Assembly: GCF_036417355.1 (NCBI RefSeq)
Contig: NZ_CP143889.1
Coordinates: 1,736,001 to 1,800,000, forward strand
DNA length: 64,000 nt
Reading direction: 5' to 3'
DNA from: Akkermansia sp. RCC_12PD
GTDB lineage: Bacteria > Verrucomicrobiota > Verrucomicrobiia > Verrucomicrobiales > Akkermansiaceae
Shown here in pieces: positions 28,489 through 38,214 of this stretch. The translations under genes and the position numbers were made by a program. Numbering within the stretch: position 1 is the stretch's first letter; every line of letters starts with the position of its first letter. The notes under the pieces were generated by a model. The model was not told where the DNA came from. It made no database searches and saw only the letters and a program-made list of their open reading frames with translations.

Positions 28489-28911
28489 ATGCCTTTAATG
28501 CCCAAAAGAGTGAAGCACCGCAAGATGCACCGCGGCAGCCGTTCCGGCAATGCCACCAGCGGTACCTATGTTGCCTTTGGTGACTTCGGCCTTCAAGTGC
28601 TCGACCGCGGTTGGATTACCAACAACCAGATCGAAGCCTGCCGTATTGCGATCAACCGTTACCTGAAACGTAAAGGTAAGGTGTTTATCCGCATTTTCCC
28701 GCAGAAGTCCTTTACGTCCCGTCCCCCGGATACACGTATGGGTAAGGGCAAGGGCGCCGTGGAAGGCTGGGTGGCCGTTGTTCGCCCCGGGAACATTCTG
28801 TTTGAAGTAGGCGGCGTGACTGAATCCCAGGCCCGTGAAGCCCTTCGTCTGGCTTCCAACAAGCTGGGCGTACCGACCCGCTTCGTCTATCGTCAAGGCG
28901 TTCAACACTAA
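28489..28911 (+). CDS. rplP: 50S ribosomal protein L16
   Basis: 140 residues: [60 protein letters not shown]. It helps shape the A-site tRNA binding region of the 50S. It has one of the best ribosome-binding sites in the operon (AAGGAGG at 28474-28480). Confidence 0.98.
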   Translation: MPLMPKRVKHRKMHRGSRSGNATSGTYVAFGDFGLQVLDRGWITNNQIEACRIAINRYLKRKGKVFIRIFPQKSFTSRPPDTRMGKGKGAVEGWVAVVRPGNILFEVGGVTESQAREALRLASNKLGVPTRFVYRQGVQH

Positions 28912-28925
28912 AGCTACTCATCACC

Positions 28926-29129
28926 ATGTCCGATAAGAATTCCCCCAAAGAACTTCGTGCTATGTCCGCCAAGGAGCTTTCCGCCCTGGTGCGCAGCCTT
29001 CGTGAAGAACTCTTCAATCTCCGTCTCCAGCAGGCCACCGGCCAGCTGGAAAACAACCAGAGAATCCGCACCGTCCGCAAGGATCTTGCCCGCGCCCTTA
29101 CCATCAAGGGTGAAACCGGGGAAGCGTAA
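28926..29129 (+). CDS. rpmC: 50S ribosomal protein L29
   Basis: 67 residues: helical ELRAMSAKELSALVRSLREE, then LFNLRLQQATGQLENNQRIR and TVRKDLARALTIKGE, the complete two-helix L29. It sits near the tunnel exit beside L23. 14 bp separate it from rplP. Confidence 0.96.
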   Translation: MSDKNSPKELRAMSAKELSALVRSLREELFNLRLQQATGQLENNQRIRTVRKDLARALTIKGETGEA

Positions 29130-29177
29130 ACTGAGGATTTCCGGTAACAACAGAATATTCTACACTTTTAGAATCCA

Positions 29178-29450
29178 ATGTCCGAACAAACCGAAACAAC
29201 CAAGAAGCCCGGCCTTCGCAAGACGCGCGTCGGCGTGGTGACCTCCACCAAGATGGACAAGACCATCGTCGTGGAATACGTTGCCCGCGTTCCGCACCCC
29301 AAGTTCAAGAAAATCGTTAAGAAGAGCAAGAAGTTCTATGCCCATGACGAAAATTCCGCAGCCAAGGTAGGCGATAAGGTACGTATCGTTGAAACGCGCC
29401 CGCTTTCCAAGCTCAAGTGCTGGGAACTGGTGGAAGTGCTTACCCACTAA
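29178..29450 (+). CDS. rpsQ: 30S ribosomal protein S17
   Basis: 90 residues: [20 protein letters not shown], then [19 protein letters not shown] and [20 protein letters not shown]. An early 16S rRNA 5'-domain binder. The first ten residues ([10 protein letters not shown]) form a polar extension. Confidence 0.97.
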   Translation: MSEQTETTKKPGLRKTRVGVVTSTKMDKTIVVEYVARVPHPKFKKIVKKSKKFYAHDENSAAKVGDKVRIVETRPLSKLKCWELVEVLTH

Positions 29451-29487
29451 TCAGGAATCAACCATTAAGTAAAGGAGATTTGATACC

Positions 29488-29853
29488 ATGATCCAGATGG
29501 AATCCCTAGTCCAGGTGGCCGACAATACCGGCGCCCGCTCCGCCAAGATGATTGGCGTCATCGGCAAGCGCACCCGTCAGGCCCACATTGGCGATATTAT
29601 TACCTGCCACATCCGCGAATCCATTCCCACCGCTTCTGTGAAGAAGGGTACTGTGGTGAAGGCCGTGGTGGTGCGCACCGCCGCCCCGATCCGCCGTGAT
29701 GACGGCTCCGTGCTCCGTTTTGACGGCAACGCCGTCGTCATCATCGACAAGGATAACAACCCGCGCGGCACCCGCATTTTCGGGCCGGTCGCCCGTGAAC
29801 TCCGTGAAAAGAAGTTCATGAAGATTGTTTCCCTTGCTCCGGAAGTGCTCTAA
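29488..29853 (+). CDS. rplN: 50S ribosomal protein L14
   Basis: 121 residues: [52 protein letters not shown], and the end [25 protein letters not shown] precedes the start. L14 forms bridges with the 30S. It is the last gene of this transcript: a strong terminator follows, and the genes that usually come next (rplX, rplE, rpsN and others) are absent here. Confidence 0.98.
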   Translation: MIQMESLVQVADNTGARSAKMIGVIGKRTRQAHIGDIITCHIRESIPTASVKKGTVVKAVVVRTAAPIRRDDGSVLRFDGNAVVIIDKDNNPRGTRIFGPVARELREKKFMKIVSLAPEVL

Positions 29854-29874
29854 TCGAGTCACGTCAGAATGTTG

Positions 29875-29909
29875 AAAAGCCGCCTTCCTTTTGGGAAGGC
29901 GGCTTTTTT
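29875..29909 (+). terminator. Strong intrinsic terminator closing the ribosomal operon
   Basis: A perfect ten-base-pair stem (GCCGCCTTCC with GGAAGGCGGC), short loop and six T, flanked upstream by AAAA so it could also work leftward. It lies 22 bp after the rplN stop. Confidence 0.93.
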
Positions 29910-30122
29910 ATGGCAGGCAGGGGAAGGGTCGTTGCCATTTACAGCCGGGAAAGAGGGTGAGGGAACATGGCATCCGGGTGTTTGGAAGACCGTTTGCAAG
30001 GTTTCTGGTGCAGCGAGGGCAAGAGCCGGAGGAAATGCTTCTATGAAGCATTCAGAGGGCGGAGAATGGTCCCTGATGAATCTGCGTGTGTCCCCCTTTT
30101 CTTCCGTAGTTTCCGGGGGCTT

Positions 30123-30980
30123 TTAATGCCTGCTGTTTTCCGCGGCGGATTTGCCGCCCAACTGCTGGGCCGAGCCGCAGGCCGGACAGCGGAACCAGTT
30201 GAAGAGGAATATATGCAGCGCTGTTGCGAATACATAACCGAACAGCGGAATGTGGTGTGCCGCCTTGTTGCGGTTGTATTTTTTAAAGGAGAAGAGGGGT
30301 GCCCGGCATACGCTGCATTTCCGGGGAAGGGCCACGGCAAGGTAAAGAATCAGGGCCAGTATCCAGGGACCGAAGCAGAGGCAGATGATTTGCCAGCCCC
30401 GTTCTCCGTTGAGCAGCATCATGGTTGTCAGAATAATGGCGGAAATGCTGCTGGCGAAGAAGAGAAGAACGGCTATGGCCCCGATCCAGGTCCGAAAAGG
30501 AGTCAGGTGCTTAATGCCTTTTTTCCGCAGGTAGGTCTTGCGGTGTTCCTGCACGGAGGCTGGTTTGGCGGGACGGTAGCTGTATTCTTCCCGGGACTGT
30601 GATTTGGAGGCAACAGACTTGCCGGCTGATCTGGCGGGAAGTGCGGATTTTCTCTCCGGGAGAAGCACTTTAGGTGTTTCTTCCGTTTTCTCCGTAGTAT
30701 TCACAGGAGTGGCGAGCGGCAGGATGAAGCCCGCGTCCCGGGTAATGCTGTCCGGGCTTGCCGCCCTGGGAGCAGTGAGGGCCTGGGCCACCCATTCCCT
30801 GAACACAGGTGCCGCAGGTATTTCCACCTCCAGTTTCAGTATCCGTTTTGCCTGATGAAGTTCAGGCAAAACGGTGAAGGGATCAATCGCGGCGAATTCC
30901 TTCAGCGTACTGATGCCGACCGCTTCCAGCAATTCCGCGAATTGCTTCCGGTCTTCAAAGTACTGTTGAAGATCATTCAT
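30123..30980 (-). CDS. Membrane protein with C-terminal zinc-ribbon pairs
   Basis: 285 residues, unrecognised as a whole. The N-terminal 55 residues are helical (FAELLEAVGISTLKEFAAID) and recall DUF4332/helix-hairpin-type folds, but this is tentative. A polar, low-complexity linker (about 70-150) leads to three or four hydrophobic segments (IGAIAVLLFFASSISAIIL; ICLCFGPWILALILYLAVAL). A CSVC pair lies between them and a CPACGS pair comes after the last one, which could together bind one zinc on the cytoplasmic face. 210 bp separate its stop from the rplN terminator; that gap holds nothing recognisable. It lies 18 bp after the valS stop on the same strand. Confidence 0.6.
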   Translation of the reverse strand: MNDLQQYFEDRKQFAELLEAVGISTLKEFAAIDPFTVLPELHQAKRILKLEVEIPAAPVFREWVAQALTAPRAASPDSITRDAGFILPLATPVNTTEKTEETPKVLLPERKSALPARSAGKSVASKSQSREEYSYRPAKPASVQEHRKTYLRKKGIKHLTPFRTWIGAIAVLLFFASSISAIILTTMMLLNGERGWQIICLCFGPWILALILYLAVALPRKCSVCRAPLFSFKKYNRNKAAHHIPLFGYVFATALHIFLFNWFRCPACGSAQQLGGKSAAENSRH

Positions 30981-30998
30981 TCCGGGTAGAATATGTTT

Positions 30999-33671
30999 TT
31001 AGGAGAGGGAATCAAGCATCGCTTTCAGCTGAGTCTGTTTTGTTTTCCAGTCCGCCAGGCGCTCCTTTTCCTGGGAAACTACTTCCGCAGGGGCGCGTTC
31101 TACAAAGCCCGCATTGTCAAGCTTGGCAGATGATTTGGCAATTTCCCTGGAGATTTTATCCAGCTCCCGTTCCAGGCGCTCCCGCTCCGCTTCCACATCA
31201 ATAAGGCCTTCCAGCGGCAGGAAGAGTTCGCCGAGAGGCGTGAGAGCCGCCGGAGTTCCCTTGGGTGCGGCGTAGGAAGCGTCGCGGGTGACGGATTTGG
31301 CGTTCGCGAGGATGGAGAGCCGGGAAAGGATATCCTGCGGAACGCCATTGGCCGTTTTCAGGACGAAGCTGACGTTTTTGTTTTTGGACAGATCGTATTC
31401 CGCCTTGAGGTTGCGCGCCTTGTTGGCCGTTTCATAGAGGGCAGCAGCTTGTGTGCATGCCAGCGTGATGCGTTCCCCGTCCATCCCGGCCAGCAGGCCG
31501 TCCGGAGAGGGCAGGGGAGTGAGCATGAGGGGTAGTCCTGCGTTGCCTTCCGCAAAGCCCAGGGAGGACCAGAGTTCTTCCGTGATGTGGGGCATGACTG
31601 GATGCAGCAGGGCCAAGTAATGGCGAAGTACCGTGTCCATGACAGTCAGGGTGGCTGCCCGTACGGAGGAGTCCGCGCCGTCCCTCAGGTCGCCTTTGAC
31701 GGCTTCCAGGAAGCGGTCGCAGTATTCATTCCAGAAGAATTGGTACAGCACCTGGATCAGAGCATTGAATTCATAGTCCGACAGTGCTTTTTCCACGTCC
31801 GCGTGGAGCTGTCTGAGCTTGGAAATGATAGCAAGGTGAACGGAGGAGTACTGCAGGGCAGTTTCTTCCCCCACATTACCCTGCATGAGGCGGAAGCGGG
31901 TGGCATTGTAGAGTTTGTTGGCAAAGTTGCGGCCTTCCCCGATCTGGCTTTCGTCAAAGCGAACATCCGTCCCGGTGGGGGCGATGCGCATGAGGCCGAA
32001 GCGGAGACCGTCGGCGCCATAGTTGGCGATGAGGTCCAGCGGGTCCGGTGAGTTGCCCAGGGATTTGCTCATTTTGCGTCCTATTTTATCACGGATGATG
32101 GAGGTGAAGAAGACGTTGCTGAACGGTTTTTCATGCTGGAAGCGGTAACCGGCCATGATCATGCGGGCCACCCAGAAGAAGATGATGTCCGGTCCTGTGA
32201 CCAGGTCTGTGGTGGGGTAGAATTTGGCGCGGGTGGCATCGTCCATCGTAGCGAAAGGCCACAGCCAGGAGGAGAACCACGTGTCCATCACGTCGTTGTC
32301 CTGAATCCAGTTTTCCGGGTTCTCCGGAGGTTCCGTTCCCACGTAGATGGAACCGTTTTCCAGGGCAGACGCATCCAGCGCGGGAGCGTTCCGGAGTTCT
32401 TCCGCCTTGTCTTTTCTGTACCAGACGGGGATGCGGTGTCCCCACCAAAGCTGGCGGGAGATGCACCAGTCCTGAATGTTTTCCAGCCAGTGGGCATAGG
32501 TTTTCGCCCAGCGGGCGGGGCGGAAGGTGATGTCTCCATCGGCGACGGCGTCCGCAGCCTCCTGAATGCAGGGGTATTTGAGGAACCATTGCATGGAGAG
32601 GCGCGGTTCGATCGGAACATTGGCGCGTTCGGAGAAGCCTACCTTGTTGTCATAGTCTTCAATTTTGACCATGAGGCCGGCGCTCTCCAGCATTTCCACT
32701 GATTTATGGCGTGCGTCAAAGCGATCCATGCCGTGCAGCTCCGGAACGTCCGGGCAGTTGATATGGCCGTCGGGAGTAAGGATGTCGATGATTTCCAGAT
32801 TGAATTTCTGGCCGATTTCAAAGTCCGCCTTGTCGTGGGCCGGGGTGATTTTGAGGGCACCGGTGCCGAATTCGATTTCCACGTATTCATCCCCGATGAT
32901 GGGAATGGGCGTGGAGTTGAGTGGGCGCATCACGTTTTTGCCGATGAGATGGGCGTAACGCGGGTCCTTGGGGTTTACGGCCACAGCTACGTCCGCCATG
33001 ATGGTTTCCGGACGGGTAGTGGCCACATGAAGGGCGCCCGAGCCGTCTTCCAGCTTGTACAAGACAGTGTAGAGCTTGCTTTTTTGCTCCGTCATGATGA
33101 CTTCCTCATCGGAAAGGGCCGTCAGGGAGACGGGGCACCAGTTGACCATGCGGCGTCCGCGGTAGATGAGGCCTTCCTTGAAGAGGTCGATGAAGACCTG
33201 TCCGACAGCCCTGGTGTATTCCTCATCCATCGTGAAGCGTTCGCGGTCCCAGTCGCAGGAGCAGCCCAGTTTGTGAAGCTGGTTGATGATGATGCCGCCG
33301 TGCTTTTCCTTCCATTCCCAAACTTTTTTCAGAAAGGCTTCACGGCCCACGTCATGGCGGGTCTGTCCCGTGGTCTGCCTGAGGTCCTTTTCCACGCGCA
33401 CCTGCGTGGCGATGCCCGCATGGTCCGTTCCGGGAAGCCACAGGGCTTCATATCCCTTCTGTCGCGCACGGCGCACCAGGATGTCCTGGATGGTGTTGTT
33501 CAGCACATGGCCCAGGTGGAGCACTCCCGTGACATTGGGGGGAGGAATGACGACGGAGTAGGCGGGCTTTTCGGAAGCCGGGTCAGCCTTGAAACAACCT
33601 TTTTCAATCCAGAGGGATTGCCATTTTTCTTCCACGAGGGACGGATCATATGCTTTGGGCAGATCAGACAT
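30999..33671 (-). CDS. valS: Valyl-tRNA synthetase
   Basis: 890 residues from MSDLPKAYDPSLVEEKW; the frame is open 78 bp further up but the added residues are not family-like. Class I motifs are present: HIGH-type PPNVTGVLHLGHVLNNT and KMSKS in GRKMSKSLGN. The CP1 editing domain lies between (TTRPETIMADVAVAVNPKD), then an anticodon-binding domain, and a C-terminal coiled coil (EAERERLERELDKISREIAK). It charges tRNA-Val and edits mischarged threonine. Confidence 0.97.
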   Translation of the reverse strand: MSDLPKAYDPSLVEEKWQSLWIEKGCFKADPASEKPAYSVVIPPPNVTGVLHLGHVLNNTIQDILVRRARQKGYEALWLPGTDHAGIATQVRVEKDLRQTTGQTRHDVGREAFLKKVWEWKEKHGGIIINQLHKLGCSCDWDRERFTMDEEYTRAVGQVFIDLFKEGLIYRGRRMVNWCPVSLTALSDEEVIMTEQKSKLYTVLYKLEDGSGALHVATTRPETIMADVAVAVNPKDPRYAHLIGKNVMRPLNSTPIPIIGDEYVEIEFGTGALKITPAHDKADFEIGQKFNLEIIDILTPDGHINCPDVPELHGMDRFDARHKSVEMLESAGLMVKIEDYDNKVGFSERANVPIEPRLSMQWFLKYPCIQEAADAVADGDITFRPARWAKTYAHWLENIQDWCISRQLWWGHRIPVWYRKDKAEELRNAPALDASALENGSIYVGTEPPENPENWIQDNDVMDTWFSSWLWPFATMDDATRAKFYPTTDLVTGPDIIFFWVARMIMAGYRFQHEKPFSNVFFTSIIRDKIGRKMSKSLGNSPDPLDLIANYGADGLRFGLMRIAPTGTDVRFDESQIGEGRNFANKLYNATRFRLMQGNVGEETALQYSSVHLAIISKLRQLHADVEKALSDYEFNALIQVLYQFFWNEYCDRFLEAVKGDLRDGADSSVRAATLTVMDTVLRHYLALLHPVMPHITEELWSSLGFAEGNAGLPLMLTPLPSPDGLLAGMDGERITLACTQAAALYETANKARNLKAEYDLSKNKNVSFVLKTANGVPQDILSRLSILANAKSVTRDASYAAPKGTPAALTPLGELFLPLEGLIDVEAERERLERELDKISREIAKSSAKLDNAGFVERAPAEVVSQEKERLADWKTKQTQLKAMLDSLS

Positions 33672-33767
33672 GCGCAAGAGGGTAACATAAAGTTTTTTTC
33701 TTTCAATCCCTACATGAGACGGAGGAATGAGAAGGAACGTCAATTTCATTTCTTCCGCTGCGTCATG

Positions 33768-33802
33768 AAAAAGCCGCCGGTTCCCGTGCGGGAAACGGCG
33801 GC
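33768..33802 (-). terminator. Intrinsic terminator after the GH2 gene
   Basis: On the minus strand GCCGCCGTTTCCCG pairs with CGGGAACCGGCGGC around two bases and is followed by five T. It lies just past the stop of the glycosidase gene. Confidence 0.85.
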
Positions 33803-33827
33803 TGGTTCAGGAAGGTTTTTCCTGTCC

Positions 33828-36788
33828 TTATTTAACTGTTACGGTTGTCTGGGCAGCTTTGAGTCCATTGGAGATGACCTGGAGGGTTGCCTTGCCGGAT
33901 TCTCCCTTGCGGGAGCGCAGAATGACCTGGGCAAGGCCGTTAAAGGCTTTGATTTTCAGAATATTCTTGTTTTCCGGATTGGCCATGGTGGTGAAGTCCG
34001 TCGGGTCTCCGTTGCAGATGCCGGCAATTTCCACAGGGCCGCTGACCTTGAAAGTGAGCATGTTTTTGCTGCGCGGAACCATGCGGCCCTGGGCGTCCCG
34101 GACGGCAACGGTGACGTAGGAGAGGTCATAGCCGTCTCCGTTGATTTCATTGCGGTCGGGTTTCAGGGTAAGGGCTGCTGGTTTTCCGGTGGTGGCCACC
34201 GTGTCCGTAGCCCATACCTTGCCGTCCTTTTTGGCAACTACCTTGAGGGTGCCGGGCGTGTATTTCACGTCTTCCCACACAAGGCGGTAGCGGTCTTTTT
34301 CTCCCTTGCCCTTTTTGCGGACTCCCAGGGATTTGCCGTTCAGGAAGAGTTCCGCTTCATCTCCGCTGGTGTAAACGTGTACGGGTGTGATTTCTCCCTT
34401 GCGTTCCGGCCAGTTCCAATGGGGCAGGATGTGGGCCATCTTGACGTCCGGCCTCCATTTTGCCTGGTAGATGTAGAAGCGGTCCTTCTTGAAGCCGCAC
34501 AGGTCCACAATGCCGAAGTAGGAGCTGCGGGAAGGAGCGCGGTTGCCCAGCTTTTTGAGTTCCGCCATCAGTTTTTCCCGTTCCGGTCCTTCAGGCACGT
34601 TCAGGGCGTTGGTGGCGTCCAGGTTGTACGGAGTGGGTTCGCCGAGGTAGTCGAAGCCCGTCCACACGTATTCCCCCGCGCTGTTGGGGTTGTCGTCCTG
34701 GGCGGCGAATTCCACGTCCGGACGGTATGCCCAGCCAGGGGCGTACAGGTCGTAGGAGCTGACCTGGTAGAGGAAGAATCCCTTGCTCTTGTTCCAGTCC
34801 ACGGGGAAGAAGTATTCTCCGCGCGTACTGACACAGGAGGAGGTTTCACTGGCGTAGAAGGGCTGGTCCGGCCGGTCCTTGGAGAAGGCCTTGTATGCCC
34901 AGGGCTTGTAGTTGTAGCCGTACACGTCCAGAGTGTCCGCAAACCCGTTCCGGGCGGCGCCTGCGTCATTGCAGCCAGCCGTTACCTTGCGGGTGGGGTC
35001 TTCCCGGTGGAAGAGGTCCGTCAGGGTCTGGGAAACGTGGTGCAGGCTCTTGTTGCCCTGTTCCGGCACTTCGTTGCCCGTACTCCATGCGATGACGCTG
35101 GGATGGTTGCGGTCCCGGTGGCAGAAGTTGACCAGATCGCGTTCGTGCCATTCGTCAAAGTAGTTGTGGTAGTCCTGTCCCTTTTTGGCGCTGTGCCACA
35201 TGTCAAAGAGCTCGTCGATAACCAGTATTCCCATTTTGTCGCACAAGTCCAGAACTTCCGGAGCGGGCGGGTTGTGGGAGGTGCGGATGGAGTTGACGCC
35301 CATTTCCTTCAGGATTTCAATCTGGCGTTCATAGCCGCGCGTGTGGGCGGCCCCGCCCAGCGGTCCCAGGTCGTGGTGCTGGCAGACGCCATTGAGCTGG
35401 ACGCGCTCGCCATTGAGATAGAATCCGGTGGGCTTCCATTCGATGGTGCGTACGCCGAAGTTCGTGAATTTCTGGTCAATGATTTTGTCCCCCACCTTGA
35501 CGATTGTTTTCATCTTGTACAGATGGGGTGCCTTGAGCGTCCACAGAGTGGGATTTTTGAGCGTGAGCGTGCTGGTGACCTTGCCTTTTTCTCCGGCGGG
35601 AATGGCTTCCCCCTTGGTGGTGACGGAGGCCACTACCTTGTTTCCGTCCAGGATTTCTTCCGTGACGGTGGGGGTGACAGGCTGTTCCGTGGTGTTTTTC
35701 ACCGTGGTGTCCACTTCCACCTTGGCTGCGGATTTGGTGATTTCCGGAGTTTTGACGAAGACGCCCCAGTGCTCAATGTGAACGGGGTTGGATTCCGTCA
35801 GCCATACATGGCGGTGAATGCCCCCGCCCGGATACCAGCGGGAGGAGTTGGGGGGATTGTCCACCCTGACGGCAATGGAATTTTTCTGGCCGAATTTCAG
35901 GAAGGGGGTGATGTCCACGCGGAAGGAACCGTAGCCGTATTTCCATTCTCCGGCGAGTTCTCCGTTCACATAGATTTTCGGGCGTGACATTACGCCGTCA
36001 AAGTCCAGATAGAATTGGTTGCCCTTGGCGTCTGCGGGAATTTCCAGCGTTTTGCGGTACCAGCCGATGCCTGCCCATGGGAGCTTGCCAGTTTCATTGG
36101 GAAGGTCCATGCGGTAGGGGCCTTCAATACCCCAGTCGTGCGGCAGGTTCAGGGACCGCCAGTTTTTGTCGTTGAAGCCGGGGCTGGAAGGGGTGTCGTT
36201 TTTTCCTCCGCTGGGGGCCTGGGGACGAATGGTTTCCCCCTTGGCGTCGGTAAAGGTGATTTCACGAATGCTGGCCCAGTTGCCCTGGTTGTTGCCTGTA
36301 GCGGTAACACGGAAGTAGCGGGCCTTGCCGCTTTTGTTTTCCACGGTGTCATCCTTGCTGTTGTTCTGGCCGGAGGTTTTGTCCTCAATGGTCGTCCAGC
36401 GTTTTCCGTCGCTGGAGCTTTCCAGCTTGAAAAGGTGGTTGTTCTGTTTTTCCCACAGAATGTTGATTTTTTTTACATCCACGGGGCGCCCCATGTCCAC
36501 GGTCAGTTTTTCTCCGCTCTTGCTGCCGTCGGCGCACCACCGGGTGGACTTGTCGCCGTCCACGGCATTGTCGGCGGGGTTGCCGGCTTCTTCACTGGTT
36601 GCCGTGGCGAATCCCAGGGTTTTCCCCGGTTCCGGGAGAGTGCTGCCGTCCGGCATTTTGCCGAAGCGGGCGAATTTCCAGTTCCAGTCCAGGCTCTCCG
36701 TTTTGGTGGCATCCAGAGGAGCACCCATCAGGGTAGCGATGCTGAATGCCGTCAGGCAGAGGGTCGTACGTGTAATGTTGGCGAACAT
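33828..36788 (-). CDS. Secreted GH2 glycosidase (probable beta-galactosidase) with nested F5/8 type C domain
   Basis: 986 residues from MFANITRTTLCLTAFSIAT, chosen because GGGAGA lies just upstream and a signal peptide follows. The GH2 sugar-binding domain starts at SLDWNWKFARFG, is interrupted by a discoidin-like domain (about 60-185: NPADNAVDGDKSTRWCADGS; RYFRVTATGNNQGNWASIRE), and resumes at DKNWRSLNLPHDWGIEGPY. The immunoglobulin-like domain and TIM barrel follow. The acid/base Glu is in STGNEVPEQG and the nucleophile in FYASETSS. C-terminal modules (DUF4982-like and an Ig-like end) complete it. Such enzymes remove terminal beta-galactose or related sugars from mucin glycans outside the cytoplasm; exact linkage is unknown. 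Confidence 0.9.
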   Translation of the reverse strand: MFANITRTTLCLTAFSIATLMGAPLDATKTESLDWNWKFARFGKMPDGSTLPEPGKTLGFATATSEEAGNPADNAVDGDKSTRWCADGSKSGEKLTVDMGRPVDVKKINILWEKQNNHLFKLESSSDGKRWTTIEDKTSGQNNSKDDTVENKSGKARYFRVTATGNNQGNWASIREITFTDAKGETIRPQAPSGGKNDTPSSPGFNDKNWRSLNLPHDWGIEGPYRMDLPNETGKLPWAGIGWYRKTLEIPADAKGNQFYLDFDGVMSRPKIYVNGELAGEWKYGYGSFRVDITPFLKFGQKNSIAVRVDNPPNSSRWYPGGGIHRHVWLTESNPVHIEHWGVFVKTPEITKSAAKVEVDTTVKNTTEQPVTPTVTEEILDGNKVVASVTTKGEAIPAGEKGKVTSTLTLKNPTLWTLKAPHLYKMKTIVKVGDKIIDQKFTNFGVRTIEWKPTGFYLNGERVQLNGVCQHHDLGPLGGAAHTRGYERQIEILKEMGVNSIRTSHNPPAPEVLDLCDKMGILVIDELFDMWHSAKKGQDYHNYFDEWHERDLVNFCHRDRNHPSVIAWSTGNEVPEQGNKSLHHVSQTLTDLFHREDPTRKVTAGCNDAGAARNGFADTLDVYGYNYKPWAYKAFSKDRPDQPFYASETSSCVSTRGEYFFPVDWNKSKGFFLYQVSSYDLYAPGWAYRPDVEFAAQDDNPNSAGEYVWTGFDYLGEPTPYNLDATNALNVPEGPEREKLMAELKKLGNRAPSRSSYFGIVDLCGFKKDRFYIYQAKWRPDVKMAHILPHWNWPERKGEITPVHVYTSGDEAELFLNGKSLGVRKKGKGEKDRYRLVWEDVKYTPGTLKVVAKKDGKVWATDTVATTGKPAALTLKPDRNEINGDGYDLSYVTVAVRDAQGRMVPRSKNMLTFKVSGPVEIAGICNGDPTDFTTMANPENKNILKIKAFNGLAQVILRSRKGESGKATLQVISNGLKAAQTTVTVK

Positions 36789-37044
36789 ATCTCCCTTATT
36801 ACGTCTGCAATTTCGTGATCTTGCAAGAATTTTATTCGACAAAGCTCTGTTTACTTGTGCGGAATGCGCATGGAGTCAACGTATCCGGCGGGATGACGGA
36901 GGCCGACCATTCCGTTACATATAAGACATCTTTCCGGGAGCGAATGACATGGGAGAGCTTCCGGAGGGTATGAGGAGGCTGCATGAAAAAGGGCCTCTTT
37001 ACTGAATGAGAAAGAGATAAGAGGACAGAACACAGGAAGGAAAT

Positions 37045-37073
37045 GCCGGACCGGCCGTTGTGGCCGGTCCGGC
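37045..37073 (-). terminator. Perfect inverted repeat after the SurA-like gene
   Basis: GCCGGACCGGCC and GGCCGGTCCGGC form a perfect twelve-base-pair stem with a five-base loop, 19 bp past the stop of the leftward gene. The following T content on that strand is modest, so termination is likely but not classical. Confidence 0.6.
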
Positions 37074-37092
37074 AAAGGGGAAGGAAAAAAGA

Positions 37093-38214
37093 TCAGATGT
37101 ATACCTTGACGATGGCTTTTTTCCTGAGACGGTCCACCCATTTTTTATAGCGTTCATTGCTGCGCTTGTTGCGTGCCATCATGTCGATTTGTTCCTTGAT
37201 GGCGGAGAGGGGGGGCGGAGGCGCCAGTTCCTTTTTTTCCACCATCACAATGGTGAAGCCGGTGGCGTCCACCAGCGGGCCGATGATTTCCCCGGGCTGG
37301 GCTCCAAAGATGATGGCGGCGAATTCAGGAGAAAGAGTGGAACGTTCCGTGACGGGCCAGTCGCCGCCCTTTTCCGCGTACATGTCCTTGGAATAGCGGG
37401 TGGCCATTTCCGGGAAAGTTGCTTTTTTGGCCCTTATTTCGTTGGCGATGAGGTCTGCCAGGTTGAGCTGGACTTCCGGCGTGGAGGCGGAGTCATTGCC
37501 GAGCATGGGTATGAAGATTTTCTTGAATTTGACTTTGTCTTTGGTCAAATCCCGGTACTGTTCCTTGGTAGCTTCATATTCCTTCCGGAGTTCTTCGGGA
37601 GTAGGCGGGATCTCCTGGTCGTATTTGGAAGCGCGCATGATTTGGACCTGAAGCTGGTTTTTCGTCATTTCCCGGAAAGATCTGATAGTCATGCCGGACA
37701 TGCTCAGGTTTTTCAAAAAGGCGTCGCGGTCTCCATTGAACGTAGTCAGGATGGTGCGGTTGATTTCCTGGTCGATCAGGGAATCGCGGATGACGCCGCC
37801 CATGCCTTCAAATTCGTTGCGGAGCAGTTCGCGTTCCACCAGGTCTTCAATGATGTTTTTCTTGGCCAGGGCAAGCTGCTTGTAAAATTCCGGTCCCTGC
37901 TTGGGATATTGCGCCGCCAGCTGAGCGCCGATGGGCATCAGCCGGACGCTGACCTCGTTGGCCGTGATGGGCCGGCCGTTGACTGTAGCCGCTATCCGGT
38001 TGACGATGCGCTGTGGCCGGAGGCGGGAAACGGGGGCTTCATCCGGAGAAACGCGCCTGGATTCATCCGGACGGACGGTTCTCCCTCCGCTTTCCTCTCC
38101 ACGAAGCTGGACGGACCTGGGCAGGGTCGCTCCGGGGTTCACCACGCTTTGGCCTTGTGCGGCCAGGGTCATGGTGCAAATGAGAAGCGTCTGGATATGG
38201 GTCCTGATATTCAT
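37093..38214 (-). CDS. SurA/PpiC-like periplasmic peptidyl-prolyl isomerase
   Basis: 373 residues from MNIRTHIQTLLICTMTL, which gives a proper signal peptide ending near AAQGQS. The next upstream Met (38250) and the far upstream open frame add implausible sequence. A SurA_N-type helical chaperone module follows (NRIAATVNGRPITANEVSVR; EDLVERELLRNEF). Then comes one parvulin-like domain (DLIANEIRAKKATFPEMATR; GGDWPVTERSTL; PEFAAIIFGAQPGEIIGPLV) and a basic C-terminal helix. It would help fold outer-membrane proteins in the periplasm. It stands alone, divergent from the UbiA-like gene. Confidence 0.85.
   Translation of the reverse strand: MNIRTHIQTLLICTMTLAAQGQSVVNPGATLPRSVQLRGEESGGRTVRPDESRRVSPDEAPVSRLRPQRIVNRIAATVNGRPITANEVSVRLMPIGAQLAAQYPKQGPEFYKQLALAKKNIIEDLVERELLRNEFEGMGGVIRDSLIDQEINRTILTTFNGDRDAFLKNLSMSGMTIRSFREMTKNQLQVQIMRASKYDQEIPPTPEELRKEYEATKEQYRDLTKDKVKFKKIFIPMLGNDSASTPEVQLNLADLIANEIRAKKATFPEMATRYSKDMYAEKGGDWPVTERSTLSPEFAAIIFGAQPGEIIGPLVDATGFTIVMVEKKELAPPPPLSAIKEQIDMMARNKRSNERYKKWVDRLRKKAIVKVYI

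Noticed and set aside
29869-30126. Short plus-strand frame after rplN
   Set aside because: It begins inside the rplN terminator hairpin and has no domain.
32706-35987. 1093-residue plus-strand open frame opposite valS and the GH2 gene
   Set aside because: It spans the antisense of two clear genes and their terminator; composition is a codon-bias shadow.
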